Assembly (NCBI GenBank): GCA_017623675.1
Contig: JAGAOO010000079.1
Location: forward strand, 1 to 55,446
Reading direction: 5' to 3'
DNA from: Lachnospiraceae bacterium
GTDB lineage: Bacteria > Bacillota > Clostridia > Lachnospirales > Lachnospiraceae
DNA: 55,446 nt
Position 1 is the first letter of the stretch, and each line of letters starts with the position of its first letter. The translations under genes were made by a program, and so were the position numbers. The notes beneath the pieces are model-generated. The model searched no databases. It was not told the origin of the DNA and saw only the letters and a list, made by a program, of their open reading frames with translations. Below, piece after piece: positions 23,346 to 32,123 of this stretch.

Positions 23346-23392
23346 GATTTCTGCCTTGAATGATGCATATATGAGAGAAATAAAAATAGTTA

Positions 23393-23424
23393 TTGACAAC
23401 TAATACAAGTTAGTATATACTAAC
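23393..23424 (+). promoter_or_regulatory. feoA promoter with overlapping DtxR-type operator
   Basis: TTGACA (23393-23398), a 17-base spacer and TATACT (23416-23421). A perfect 16-bp palindrome, GTTAGTATATACTAAC (23409-23424), covers the -10, and a second ACTAA/TTAGT pair lies in the spacer. A bound repressor would block RNA polymerase. Confidence 0.75.
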
Positions 23425-23465
23425 CAATGATTGAAAATACAATTTGTGTAAGGAAAGAGGATGAT

Positions 23466-23678
23466 ATGATGCCGTTGTCAATGGTAAGAGAAGGCGAATC
23501 CAATGTAATAAAAAAGGTTGGAGGAAAAGAAGAAACAAAGCGATTCTTGGAGAACCTTGGGTTTGTGGCAGGTGGTAAGGTAACTGTGATATCCGAAATT
23601 GGTGGGAATATTATAGTAAATGTGAAGGATTCACGTGTTGCCATTGGGAGAGATATGGCAAACAAAATAATTGTGTAA
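23466..23678 (+). CDS. feoA: FeoA-type ferrous iron transport accessory protein 1
   Basis: This is an SH3-like FeoA protein of about 70 residues. Core pattern: REGESNVIKKVGG, RFLENLGFVAGGKVTVIS, then GNIIVNVKDSRVAIGRDMANKI. FeoA proteins assist the FeoB iron channel on its cytoplasmic side. ATGATG at 23466/23469 follows AAAGAGG, preferred over an upstream ATG without a site. It is the first gene of the feo operon, under the DtxR-type operator. Confidence 0.9.
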   Translation: MMPLSMVREGESNVIKKVGGKEETKRFLENLGFVAGGKVTVISEIGGNIIVNVKDSRVAIGRDMANKIIV

Positions 23679-23711
23679 AGAGTTCTGCAAGTAAGAGGAA
23701 GGAGAATAAAA

Positions 23712-23930
23712 ATGACATTGCGTGAAGTAAAATGTGGTGTAACCGTAACAGTAAAAAAACTGTCTGGTGAAGGACCGGTAAAACGCCGGATCATGGACAT
23801 GGGAATTACGAAAGGTGTTTCTGTTTATGTAAGGAAAGTTGCTCCGTTGGGTGATCCGGTTGAAGTGACTGTGAGAGGGTATGAATTATCTCTTCGCAAG
23901 GCGGATGCTGAGATGGTTGAAGTGGAGTAA
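23712..23930 (+). CDS. feoA: FeoA-type ferrous iron transport accessory protein 2
   Basis: This second FeoA-like protein has 72 residues (TLREVKCGVTVTVKKLSGEG, RRIMDMGITKGVSVYVRKVAPLGDPVEV, SLRKADAEMVEVE) and is closer to the classical FeoA pattern than the first copy. Two FeoA genes before feoB are common in Clostridia. AGAGGAAGGAG precedes the ATG. Confidence 0.92.
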   Translation: MTLREVKCGVTVTVKKLSGEGPVKRRIMDMGITKGVSVYVRKVAPLGDPVEVTVRGYELSLRKADAEMVEVE

Positions 23931-23948
23931 CTATTTTTTTGAATATAG

Positions 23949-23964
23949 GTTAGTCAAAACTAAT
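23949..23964 (+). promoter_or_regulatory. Second DtxR-type operator before feoB
   Basis: GTTAGTCAAAACTAAT matches the 16-bp palindrome in the feoA promoter at both half-sites (GTTAGT and ACTAAY). It lies in the 103-base gap between feoA2 and feoB, so feoB may have separate iron control. Confidence 0.65.
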
Positions 23965-24033
23965 CATAGTTAATATGCCATAACGTAAGATAGATTTGAC
24001 AAATATAAAATTCAATGGAAAAGGAGAATGAAA

Positions 24034-26223
24034 ATGTCAATTACAATTGCACTGGCAGGGAATCCGAACTGCGGTAAAACAACATTATTTAATGCCTTGA
24101 CCGGTTCCAATCAATTTGTTGGTAACTGGCCGGGTGTTACAGTAGAGAAGAAGGAAGGTAAGTTAAAAAACCATAAGGATGTCAGCATTATGGACTTACC
24201 GGGAATTTACTCGTTGTCACCATATACATTAGAAGAAGTGGTAGCCAGAAATTATTTAATCAATGAAAAGCCGGATGCCATTATTAATATTGTAGATGGT
24301 ACCAACATTGAACGAAATTTGTATCTTTCCACTCAGATTATGGAACTTGGTATTCCTGTTATCATAGCTGTAAATATGATTGATATTCTGGAGAAGAATG
24401 GCGATAAGGTGCATATTGATAAGTTGAGCAAGAAGTTGGGCTGCGAAGTGGTAGAGATTTCTGCTCTGAAGGGTACCGGAATTGAAAAAGCGGCTGAGAA
24501 AGCGGTGGCCTTGGCGAAGAATAAGACGGCAACTCCATCGGTACATGAATTTTCGGAAGGAACAGAAAGTATCATCCGTTCAGTAGAAGAAAAGCTGAGT
24601 GCAGATATTGCGGATGAACAAAAACGTTTCTTTGCCATTAAATTACTGGAAAAAGATGATAAAATAACAGCTTTGATGTCACAGACACCGGATGTAACAG
24701 AAGAAATCAGGAAGCTGGAAACAGAATTCGATGACGATACAGAAAGCATCATTACAAATGAACGGTATGAGTATATCTCTTCAATAATCGGAGAATGTGT
24801 AACGAAGGGAAAAGCAAAGAAATTAAGCGTATCCGATAAAATTGACCGTATTGTAACCAACCGTTGGCTGGCACTGCCGATTTTTGCGGTTGTTATGTTT
24901 GTTGTATATTACGTATCTGTAACAACAGTAGGTACATGGGTGACTGACTGGACGAATGACGGCCTGTTCGGGGACGGATTTTCATTATTTGGGACGGATG
25001 TATGGGTGCCGGGTGTTCCGGTGTTAATCGGAAATCTCTTGGAAGCGATTCATTGTGCAGACTGGCTACAGAGCTTGATTTTGGATGGCATCGTAGCCGG
25101 TGTTGGTGCTGTCCTTGGTTTCGTGCCACAGATGTTAGTATTGTTTATTTTTCTGGCATTTCTAGAGTCTTGTGGTTATATGGCGAGAATTGCCTTTATT
25201 ATGGACCGGATTTTTCGGAAGTTTGGTTTGTCCGGTAAGTCCTTTATTCCGATGCTGATTGGTACCGGTTGTGGTGTTCCGGGTGTCATGGCATCCAGAA
25301 CCATTGAAAATGACAGGGACCGCAAGATGACTATCATGACAACAACCTTTATTCCTTGTGGGGCAAAGATGCCGATTGTGGCGTTGATTGCCGGTGCATT
25401 TTTTGATAATGCATGGTGGGTTGCATGGAGTGCGTTCTTTATCGGAATTGCAGCAGTTATCTGCTCCGGTATTATTCTGAAGAAAACGAAAATGTTCGCT
25501 GGCGACCCGGCTCCGTTTGTTATGGAATTACCGGCATATCATATGCCAACCTTTGGTAACGTTATGAGAAGCATGTGGGAGCGTGGCTGGTCATTCATTA
25601 AGAAAGCGGGAACCATTATCCTTTTATCTACAATCGTTTTATGGGCTTTAATGAGCTTTGGCTGGGTAGATGGAAGTTTTGGAATGTTAGAGGCAGAACA
25701 GCTTGACAGTAGTATTCTTGCAAGACTGGGAAGTATTATTGCTCCGATTTTTACACCACTTGGCTGGGGAAATTGGAAAATGGCGGTTGCAGCTGTTACA
25801 GGACTGATTGCAAAAGAAAACGTTGTTGGTACTTTTGGAATTCTATTTGGGTTTGCTGAAGTTGCAGAAGATGGAGTTGAAATCTGGCAGGCACTTGGTG
25901 CAAGCATGTCTGCAGTTGCAGGATTTTCATTCCTAGTATTCAATCTGCTGTGTGCTCCTTGTTTTGCAGCAATGGGTGCCATCAAGAGAGAAATGAACAG
26001 TGCAAAATGGTTCTGGTTTGCAATTGGTTATCAGACCATACTTGCTTATCTGGTTTCTCTTTGTATTTATCAAATTGGTACGTTGATTACAACCGGTACT
26101 TTTGGAGTGGGAGCAGTGATTGCATTCCTGTTGGTAATTGGATTTATTTATCTGTTAGTAAGACCATATAAAGAAAGTAAGAATCTGAAGGTTGATGTGA
26201 AAAAAGTTGTAGAAAGCAGGTGA
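24034..26223 (+). CDS. feoB: Ferrous iron transporter FeoB
   Basis: This membrane protein of about 729 residues takes up Fe2+. The N-terminal GTPase domain has G1 GNPNCGKTT (residues 9-17), G3 DLPGIY and G4 NMID. A helical spacer (about 170-270) follows. The membrane part has the Gly-rich segments LIGTGCGVPGVMASR and FIPCGAKMPI with the conserved Cys residues, and LLCAPCFAAMGA near the end. The start at 24034 is preferred because AAGGAG is 7 bases before it; an ATG at 24028 is too close. Length is normal. A Cys-rich peptide gene follows five bases after the stop. Confidence 0.97.
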   Translation: MSITIALAGNPNCGKTTLFNALTGSNQFVGNWPGVTVEKKEGKLKNHKDVSIMDLPGIYSLSPYTLEEVVARNYLINEKPDAIINIVDGTNIERNLYLSTQIMELGIPVIIAVNMIDILEKNGDKVHIDKLSKKLGCEVVEISALKGTGIEKAAEKAVALAKNKTATPSVHEFSEGTESIIRSVEEKLSADIADEQKRFFAIKLLEKDDKITALMSQTPDVTEEIRKLETEFDDDTESIITNERYEYISSIIGECVTKGKAKKLSVSDKIDRIVTNRWLALPIFAVVMFVVYYVSVTTVGTWVTDWTNDGLFGDGFSLFGTDVWVPGVPVLIGNLLEAIHCADWLQSLILDGIVAGVGAVLGFVPQMLVLFIFLAFLESCGYMARIAFIMDRIFRKFGLSGKSFIPMLIGTGCGVPGVMASRTIENDRDRKMTIMTTTFIPCGAKMPIVALIAGAFFDNAWWVAWSAFFIGIAAVICSGIILKKTKMFAGDPAPFVMELPAYHMPTFGNVMRSMWERGWSFIKKAGTIILLSTIVLWALMSFGWVDGSFGMLEAEQLDSSILARLGSIIAPIFTPLGWGNWKMAVAAVTGLIAKENVVGTFGILFGFAEVAEDGVEIWQALGASMSAVAGFSFLVFNLLCAPCFAAMGAIKREMNSAKWFWFAIGYQTILAYLVSLCIYQIGTLITTGTFGVGAVIAFLLVIGFIYLLVRPYKESKNLKVDVKKVVESR

Positions 26224-26228
26224 GTCAT

Positions 26229-26396
26229 ATGGAGGCTGTTTTTTCAAATGGTATTATTGGAACCATTATAGCAGGTGGTATATTGATTACAATTATAGCA
26301 ATGATAATCCGAAGCATGATTCTGGATAAAAGGAAAGGTAAATCGTTACAGTGTGGCGGCGATTGCAAGCATTGTGGAGGACATTGCGGTCATTGA
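26229..26396 (+). CDS. FeoB-associated Cys-rich membrane protein (55 aa)
   Basis: This peptide has one membrane helix (NGIIGTIIAGGILITIIAMII) and a Cys/His-rich tail, QCGGDCKHCGGHCGH, with four Cys and two His that could bind metal. Such peptides accompany feoB in many Firmicutes. AGGTGAG lies just before the ATG, and the gene begins five bases after feoB. Role: probably an iron-handling accessory at the membrane. Confidence 0.85.
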   Translation: MEAVFSNGIIGTIIAGGILITIIAMIIRSMILDKRKGKSLQCGGDCKHCGGHCGH

Positions 26397-26434
26397 GGGA
26401 AGAAAAAAAGGAAGTGTAAGAATCAGAAGAAGTA

Positions 26435-27574
26435 TTAATTTAATAGAAAGTAGAGAGGAACTAATATAGCCAGAAAAACAATACTATAAAGTGTAAATGT
26501 AAGCAGGTAGCGACTCGTTTTGCTATCTGCTGTTTTTACATACAGCTTATAAGAAATCAGACTGGCCAGAGAGGCAATCAGAGTTCCGAGTCCGCCGATA
26601 TTCACACCAATGAGCAAAGCCGGCCATTTATCGGTAAAACCGGATAACAGAAGTGTTGCCGGAACATTACTGATAACCTGACTGGCAAGCAGACCGCTTA
26701 AGAATTCATGGTCCGTGATGACGCGTGACAGAAACTCATGAACAGCCGGAATATTCTTCATGTTGCCAATAAAGATAAAGAAGCATAGAAATGTCAGCAA
26801 AAGAAAGTAATCCACCTGCCGAAATACTGCCCGGTCAAAAATCAGTGCGGCTATGCTCACAAGAATCAGTACTACCGGAAATGGTAATACATGTAAGACA
26901 ACCAGCAGACATAAAACAAAGAGAATACTGTACAGGATGAGTAATCCTTTGGTAGGAAGTATTCCTTTTGTCTGCTCTTTGGCAGATGCATGTTCATCTG
27001 CCATCTGAATGGAAATGCTTTCCTTACGAATGAACAATGTACAGATGACCAGCAGCAAAAAAGCTACGGCAGAATAGGGGAGCAGTGTTAAAATAAAGCT
27101 TCCGAGACTCATGCCGGAAACGGTATAAAGATACAGATTCTGTGGATTGCCAAGTGGAGTCAACATACTTCCAAGGTTGGAAGCGATGGTTTCTAATACT
27201 ACAATCGTAATCAGACGATCCATTTTGTTCGCCAGTTGTAATATCAGAACGGTAAATGGAACAAATGTTATCAAGGCCACATCATTGGTAATTAGCATAG
27301 AGGAAAAGAAGCACAGACAAATGAGCACCAATGTCAGAGCTCTGGTTGTTGATAGTTTTTTAAGAAGAGTCTCTCCCAGCTTGTGAAAGACGCCAATCGA
27401 AGCAAAGCCCTGAATGACTATCATGAGACAGAACAACAAAGCTAATACCCGAAAATCTATATAATCTATGTATTCCTTCGATGGTGTGACAAAGAAACAG
27501 GATACCACAGCAAGGAGAAATGACAGAATAAATACTATTTCCTGTTTGATGAATGCGATTGCTCTTTTCTGCAT
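26435..27574 (-). CDS. SLC13/ArsB-type anion permease
   Basis: This permease of about 379 residues has around ten membrane helices. Motifs include MLITNDVALITFVPFT, ETIASNLGSMLTPLGNPQNLYLY and QVISNVPATLLLSGF; the paired 'NDVAL/NP' and 'SNVPAT' segments are typical of the ion-transporter superfamily (SLC13, ArsB, CitM). The substrate cannot be read: a di- or tricarboxylate, sulfate or other anion are all possible. The start at 27574 is preferred because GAGGTG lies 7 bases upstream. It converges with the feo operon and has no partner gene. Confidence 0.8.
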   Translation of the reverse strand: MQKRAIAFIKQEIVFILSFLLAVVSCFFVTPSKEYIDYIDFRVLALLFCLMIVIQGFASIGVFHKLGETLLKKLSTTRALTLVLICLCFFSSMLITNDVALITFVPFTVLILQLANKMDRLITIVVLETIASNLGSMLTPLGNPQNLYLYTVSGMSLGSFILTLLPYSAVAFLLLVICTLFIRKESISIQMADEHASAKEQTKGILPTKGLLILYSILFVLCLLVVLHVLPFPVVLILVSIAALIFDRAVFRQVDYFLLLTFLCFFIFIGNMKNIPAVHEFLSRVITDHEFLSGLLASQVISNVPATLLLSGFTDKWPALLIGVNIGGLGTLIASLASLISYKLYVKTADSKTSRYLLTFTLYSIVFLAILVPLYFLLN

Positions 27575-27652
27575 TGGAAGACACCTCACTTTCATTCTTG
27601 ATTCCTTAAATTGAATTTAACATAAAAACAGAAAGATGGCTACATTATTTCC

Positions 27653-27731
27653 TTGCATTTATTCGAAAAATGAATATAATTAGGGCAAGAGCGTTATTAC
27701 GAAGGGGCAATCGCGTAATAGCGCTTTTTTT
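27653..27731 (+). promoter_or_regulatory. Promoter followed at once by a strong terminator (attenuator or tiny RNA)
   Basis: TTGCAT (27653-27658), a 16-base spacer and TATAAT (27675-27680) are followed, about seven bases after the expected start, by a near-perfect stem (AGCGTTATTACG with CGTAATAGCGCT, 27690-27724) and TTTTTTT. Transcripts would end after about 45 bases unless read through to the gene at 27835. Confidence 0.6.
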
Positions 27732-27834
27732 GTTGCAAAAGCCCGACAAGCGACATCGAGCAGGCGACAATCTGAGATTGTATAAACTAAGATTGAAAAA
27801 TACCGAAACAGGCAGATAGGGAGAGTGGAAGCAT

Positions 27835-29145
27835 ATGGAGCAAACGGAAGAAGCCAGAAGAAAAAATAAGCATAGAATACCGCCGATTGGTAAACGAATT
27901 CTGAAATCCAGTCTGGGTGTTTTGCTTTGCTATGTGATTTATCTGCTGCGGGGCAGAGAGGGAATTCCCTTTTATTCCATGTTAGCTGCATTGTGGTGTA
28001 TCCGTCCCTATATTGGCAATACGCTAGAAATGGCAGGGCAGAGAACCCTGGGTACTTTAACAGGTGCTGTATATGGTTTGGTTTTACTGCTGGTACGGCA
28101 ATGGTTGTTACCGAAAGGAACGCTGGGGGGAGAATTGATATATGATTTGCTGGTGGCAGCCATGATTATACCAATCATTCATACAACTCTGATTATGAAA
28201 CACCAAAACGCATCTTATTTTTCCTGTGTGGTATTCTTAAGTATTGTAGTGAATCATGTGGTAGATGCCAATCCCTATTTTTTTGCATTTCAACGGGTAC
28301 TGGATACCATGATTGGAATTATAATAGGGGTTGGAATTAATTCGTTTCATTTGCCGGTAAAGAAGCAGAAGGATATTCTCTTTGTGTCCGGGATTGATGA
28401 TACGCTGATTGAGAAAAACGAGCAGCTTTCGGTGTATACCAAACGGGAATTGAATTATTTGTTGGAGGATGGTGTGAATTTCACCATTTCCACCATGCGG
28501 ACACCGGCATCCTTGCAAAACGTATTGGATGGAGTGAATCTAAGACTTCCGATTATCGCCATGGATGGAGCAGTATTGTATGACATGAAAGAAAATGCAT
28601 TTATTAAAACATTTGTTATCTCCTATGAAACAGCAAAAGAATTGTTATCCTTCATACACAGCCATAGGCTTCATTGCTTTTCAAATGTAATTATAGATGA
28701 TTGTCTGCTGATTTATTATGATACGCTTGAAAATCCGGCAGAGCAGGCGGTATTTGATAAATTGCACACATCACCCTATCGGAATTATATTCATGGAGAA
28801 GTGCCGAAGGGAACTTATGTGGTGTACTTTATGTTATTAGATGAGACAGAACGGATTCAGAATTTTTATATGGAATTGCAAAAACAGGGATATGACCGGA
28901 AGTTAAAGATTCTTCAGTATCCTTCCCGGGATTATCCGGGATATTCTTATATGAAAATCTATAATCAGAATGCAAGCCGGCAAAATATGCTGGAATATCT
29001 GAAAGAAATGACAGGACTTGCAAAAACAGTCACCTTTGGTTCGCTTGAACATACCTATGATGTGACAGTAAAATCCGGAGAAGCAGATAAAGTGGCAAAG
29101 ACATTAAAGAAAATGTATGAGCGCCCAATATGGAGTAAGAACTAG
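27835..29145 (+). CDS. FUSC-like membrane domain fused to a degenerate HAD (Cof-type) domain
   Basis: In this 436-residue fusion, residues about 20-175 hold the aromatic-acid-exporter/FUSC-like membrane segment (FYSMLAALWCIRPYIGNTLEMAGQRTLGT is diagnostic of the family). Residues about 178-436 have the layout of a Cof-type HAD phosphatase. The catalytic motifs are broken: motif I reads SGIDDT instead of DxDGT, so the nucleophilic Asp is Gly, and the GDxxND motif is FGSLEHTYDV. The HAD part is therefore probably a ligand-sensing pseudoenzyme controlling the exporter. GGGAGAGTGG precedes the start. An attenuator-like promoter/terminator lies upstream. Confidence 0.75.
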   Translation: MEQTEEARRKNKHRIPPIGKRILKSSLGVLLCYVIYLLRGREGIPFYSMLAALWCIRPYIGNTLEMAGQRTLGTLTGAVYGLVLLLVRQWLLPKGTLGGELIYDLLVAAMIIPIIHTTLIMKHQNASYFSCVVFLSIVVNHVVDANPYFFAFQRVLDTMIGIIIGVGINSFHLPVKKQKDILFVSGIDDTLIEKNEQLSVYTKRELNYLLEDGVNFTISTMRTPASLQNVLDGVNLRLPIIAMDGAVLYDMKENAFIKTFVISYETAKELLSFIHSHRLHCFSNVIIDDCLLIYYDTLENPAEQAVFDKLHTSPYRNYIHGEVPKGTYVVYFMLLDETERIQNFYMELQKQGYDRKLKILQYPSRDYPGYSYMKIYNQNASRQNMLEYLKEMTGLAKTVTFGSLEHTYDVTVKSGEADKVAKTLKKMYERPIWSKN

Positions 29146-29158
29146 AATTGCAAATAAT

Positions 29159-29479
29159 TTAAAACACTTGTTTTGCAAACTGCTTTAAAATTGGGATAAT
29201 AACTGTCTGTATCTGGTCTTCCGGAATCTTCTGGCAAAGCAAATTGACTTCACGATAAGTACTTTTTAAAGAATAATCAGGGTCAAAGAATTCAGAAAGA
29301 GTAATACCACAATATTCACAGGTGCGTGAAAGAACATCATAAGGAACACTTTGTTTTTCTCTGCGGACATCAGCAAAATAGCCTTTATTCAAATGCAATT
29401 CCTCACTAAGCTTAGCCGGAGACATTCCGGTATTTTCAATTAATTCGAACAAACGCTCGCGAATAAAACTATCGTTCAT
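29159..29479 (-). CDS. XRE-like helix-turn-helix protein
   Basis: This 106-residue protein has an N-terminal helix-turn-helix (RERLFELIENTGMSPAKLSE, LHLNKGYFADVRREKQSVP) and a Cys-containing ITLSEFFDP segment typical of small XRE regulators. The C-terminal 40 residues form a helix. GAAGGAG lies upstream of the ATG. It converges on the FUSC/HAD gene, 13 bases apart; no target is evident. Confidence 0.7.
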   Translation of the reverse strand: MNDSFIRERLFELIENTGMSPAKLSEELHLNKGYFADVRREKQSVPYDVLSRTCEYCGITLSEFFDPDYSLKSTYREVNLLCQKIPEDQIQTVIIPILKQFAKQVF

Positions 29480-29657
29480 GGTTCCAACTCCTTCTTTTAT
29501 AAGTATAAACCATTAAAAAACGATTGATACGGAAATGTTCCTTGTTTTCGTGAGAGAACAACATAAAAATACGGAATAAATCCGTACAATAAGAAAAAGC
29601 GTCATAAGGTGTCGACAGACTCTGACAAAATATGAGGATGAAAAATAATAAAACAGG

Positions 29658-29686
29658 TTGAGAAATGTTAAGAAGCAAGATATAAT
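29658..29686 (+). promoter_or_regulatory. Promoter of the GGDEF/EAL gene
   Basis: TTGAGA (29658-29663), a 17-base spacer and TATAAT (29681-29686), about 65 bases before the start codon. Confidence 0.65.
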
Positions 29687-29751
29687 TAAATGTGGGAATC
29701 TATTTATACTTGGTTTTTCTTAGAGTATGTTTGGATGAGAGGTGATAGCAG

Positions 29752-31992
29752 ATGAAACGAAATTCTATATTAAAGCTTTGGATTTCTTTGATAATTCTGG
29801 CAATTGTTTTGATTTTCTCCGTAATTTTTTACATAAACAATTTAACAAAGAACTTTGAGCAGGAAGTGTTGCAATCCATGGAGGAGGTTTCCGGTCAGGG
29901 AGTTATTTCCATTCAGACAGAGATTAACGGAAAAATGAATCTGCTAGAGGACTTAGCAACGATTATTAAGATAGATACCGAGCAGGAACCGGAAGATATC
30001 CTTAGGGATGTTCGCACGCAATTTACAAAAGTCGTAGAAAGCAATAATTTTCGAGGCATGGGGATTATTTTGCCGGATGGTACTGCTTATTCAACAACAG
30101 GTGAAATTTATAATGCCGGTCAGTCCGGATTCTATAACAGTGCATTAGAGGGTAATTCTATCATAACCGGACGTATTGCTTTGGACGCAGACATAACGGG
30201 ATATGTGAATCTGTACATGACTCCAATTCTGGATAAAACAACGAAAGAACCAATAGCTGTACTTTATGCGACTTATGAAACGGATAATCTTCGATCAACT
30301 TTGGAAGTAGTTTCGTTTCACGGAGAAGGGTATTCCTATATGGTGGATGGAAAGGGAAATACAGTTGTAGATTCTGCACATCCTACATCCTTTCAGGGAA
30401 TGACCAATGTGCTGGAATCTATGGAACAGGCAGATGCCGGTAACGCAAAAGCCGTGGAGGAATTGAGAAATTATCTGGAGAACAACGAAAGTGGAAAAAT
30501 TATTTTTCAAAACGGAGTAACGAAATACATGTATTGCAGACCGGTAGGAATTAATGACTGGTATCTGCTTACAGTTGTTCCGGAAAGTGTTATAGATAAT
30601 CAGATGAATGTAGTAATTCGAAATACAATTGTACTTGTAATTGTACTGGCTGTTATTTTTTCTGCATTGATTATTTTATTAGTCAGACAACAAAAGAAGA
30701 AGCAGGAAGAATTATCGACCCTTGCTTATGTTGATCCGGTTACCAAAGGTCATACCTTTGCAAAGTTCCAGCAGATATTCGCAGATACAATGCGGAACCA
30801 ACCAAATCATAAGTATGCATTACTGTCACTGGACTTGAATAAGTTCAAGATGATTAATGATTTATATGGTTATGAGGAAGGTAATAAGATTATTTATAAA
30901 ATGAATGAACTCTGGGAAAAGGAGTTCCGTGCGAATGAATGCTGTGGGCATCGTACGGCAGACCGTTTTGTTGTATTGTTGACATATGTGAATAAAGATG
31001 AATTAGAACAACGGATACAGGACTATCGGATACGGCTTCAGGAAGCAACCAAAGGAAAGTATAAATTAAGCCTTAGAGTGGGAATTTATCAGATAGAGGA
31101 TGTTACGGATTCTTTTTCAACTGCTTACAGCCGTTCTATGATGGCTTTTGCCGCAGCAAAGGATTCCGGTAAGCGTTTTATGGCTTTTTATCAGGCGGAT
31201 ATGGAAGAACAGTTGATTTGGGAAAAGAACGTGGAAGATGAATTTCAGGAAGCCTTACGCAAGCATGAATTTGAAGTCTTTTATCAGGCGAAGATTAATG
31301 CAGAAACAGGAGAGGTGTCCGGTGCAGAGGCTTTGGCTCGCTGGATACGTCCGGATGGTACAATTGTACCACCAAACCGCTTCATACCGGTATTGGAGAA
31401 TAATGGAAGTATTGCGGAATTAGACCAGTATATGTTTAAAGAAGTATGTTTGCATCAAAAGGCATGGCTGGATGAGGGCAAGCCAATTGTTCCGGTATCT
31501 GTAAATTTATCAAGAATACAGCTTGCCGACAGTAATTTTGTTGATGCTTATAGAGAGATTCTGGAATCTGTAGGGTTACCGCCTGAATATGTTGGCTTGG
31601 AATTTACAGAAAGTGCAATGTTTGACAATGAAGAAGCACTGAGAAGCATCGTTGATCGATTGCATGCTTTAGGAGTGAAGGTATTGATTGATGACTTTGG
31701 AGTGGGCTATTCCTCTATGATGTCTTTAAAAGTAATACCGGTAGATATATTGAAGGTAGACAAAAGCTTTATTGACAGCATTGGGGATGAACGTGGTGAC
31801 AAGATAGTAATCAGTATCATAGAGTTTGCACTTTCCTTAGGTATGAGTGTTACGGCAGAGGGAGTTGAGAATGATAATCAGTATCGTTTTCTACGCAACC
31901 ATCGTTGTAATGACATACAGGGATATTATTTTTCCAGACCGGTTCCAGCGAAGGAATATTGCCAACGCTTTTTAGCGTCAGCCTCACAGTAA
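29752..31992 (+). CDS. Membrane cyclic-di-GMP phosphodiesterase with sensor and degenerate GGDEF domain
   Basis: This 746-residue protein has two membrane helices (about 8-29 and 290-312) enclosing a dCache-like extracellular sensor. A GGDEF-fold domain follows (about 325-475) in which the signature is replaced by RTADRFVVLL (near residue 400), so cyclase activity is not expected. The EAL domain (about 490-740) keeps EALARW, VNLSRIQL, EFTES, DDFGVGYSS, KVDKSF and EGVE, so it should hydrolyse cyclic-di-GMP. The ligand sensed outside is unknown. GAGAGGTG precedes the ATG. The gene has its own promoter. Confidence 0.9.
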   Translation: MKRNSILKLWISLIILAIVLIFSVIFYINNLTKNFEQEVLQSMEEVSGQGVISIQTEINGKMNLLEDLATIIKIDTEQEPEDILRDVRTQFTKVVESNNFRGMGIILPDGTAYSTTGEIYNAGQSGFYNSALEGNSIITGRIALDADITGYVNLYMTPILDKTTKEPIAVLYATYETDNLRSTLEVVSFHGEGYSYMVDGKGNTVVDSAHPTSFQGMTNVLESMEQADAGNAKAVEELRNYLENNESGKIIFQNGVTKYMYCRPVGINDWYLLTVVPESVIDNQMNVVIRNTIVLVIVLAVIFSALIILLVRQQKKKQEELSTLAYVDPVTKGHTFAKFQQIFADTMRNQPNHKYALLSLDLNKFKMINDLYGYEEGNKIIYKMNELWEKEFRANECCGHRTADRFVVLLTYVNKDELEQRIQDYRIRLQEATKGKYKLSLRVGIYQIEDVTDSFSTAYSRSMMAFAAAKDSGKRFMAFYQADMEEQLIWEKNVEDEFQEALRKHEFEVFYQAKINAETGEVSGAEALARWIRPDGTIVPPNRFIPVLENNGSIAELDQYMFKEVCLHQKAWLDEGKPIVPVSVNLSRIQLADSNFVDAYREILESVGLPPEYVGLEFTESAMFDNEEALRSIVDRLHALGVKVLIDDFGVGYSSMMSLKVIPVDILKVDKSFIDSIGDERGDKIVISIIEFALSLGMSVTAEGVENDNQYRFLRNHRCNDIQGYYFSRPVPAKEYCQRFLASASQ

Positions 31993-32123
31993 CTATGGAA
32001 TAGTATCAGACTGTGTGAAAAGACGATGTTCTGCCTCCCTCTGAAATATGCATCTGAAATAGGTGGAAAAATCAGAAAAGCCATGATAGAATAATGTGAG
32101 ATTGTTCAAAGTAGGAGGCTGTT

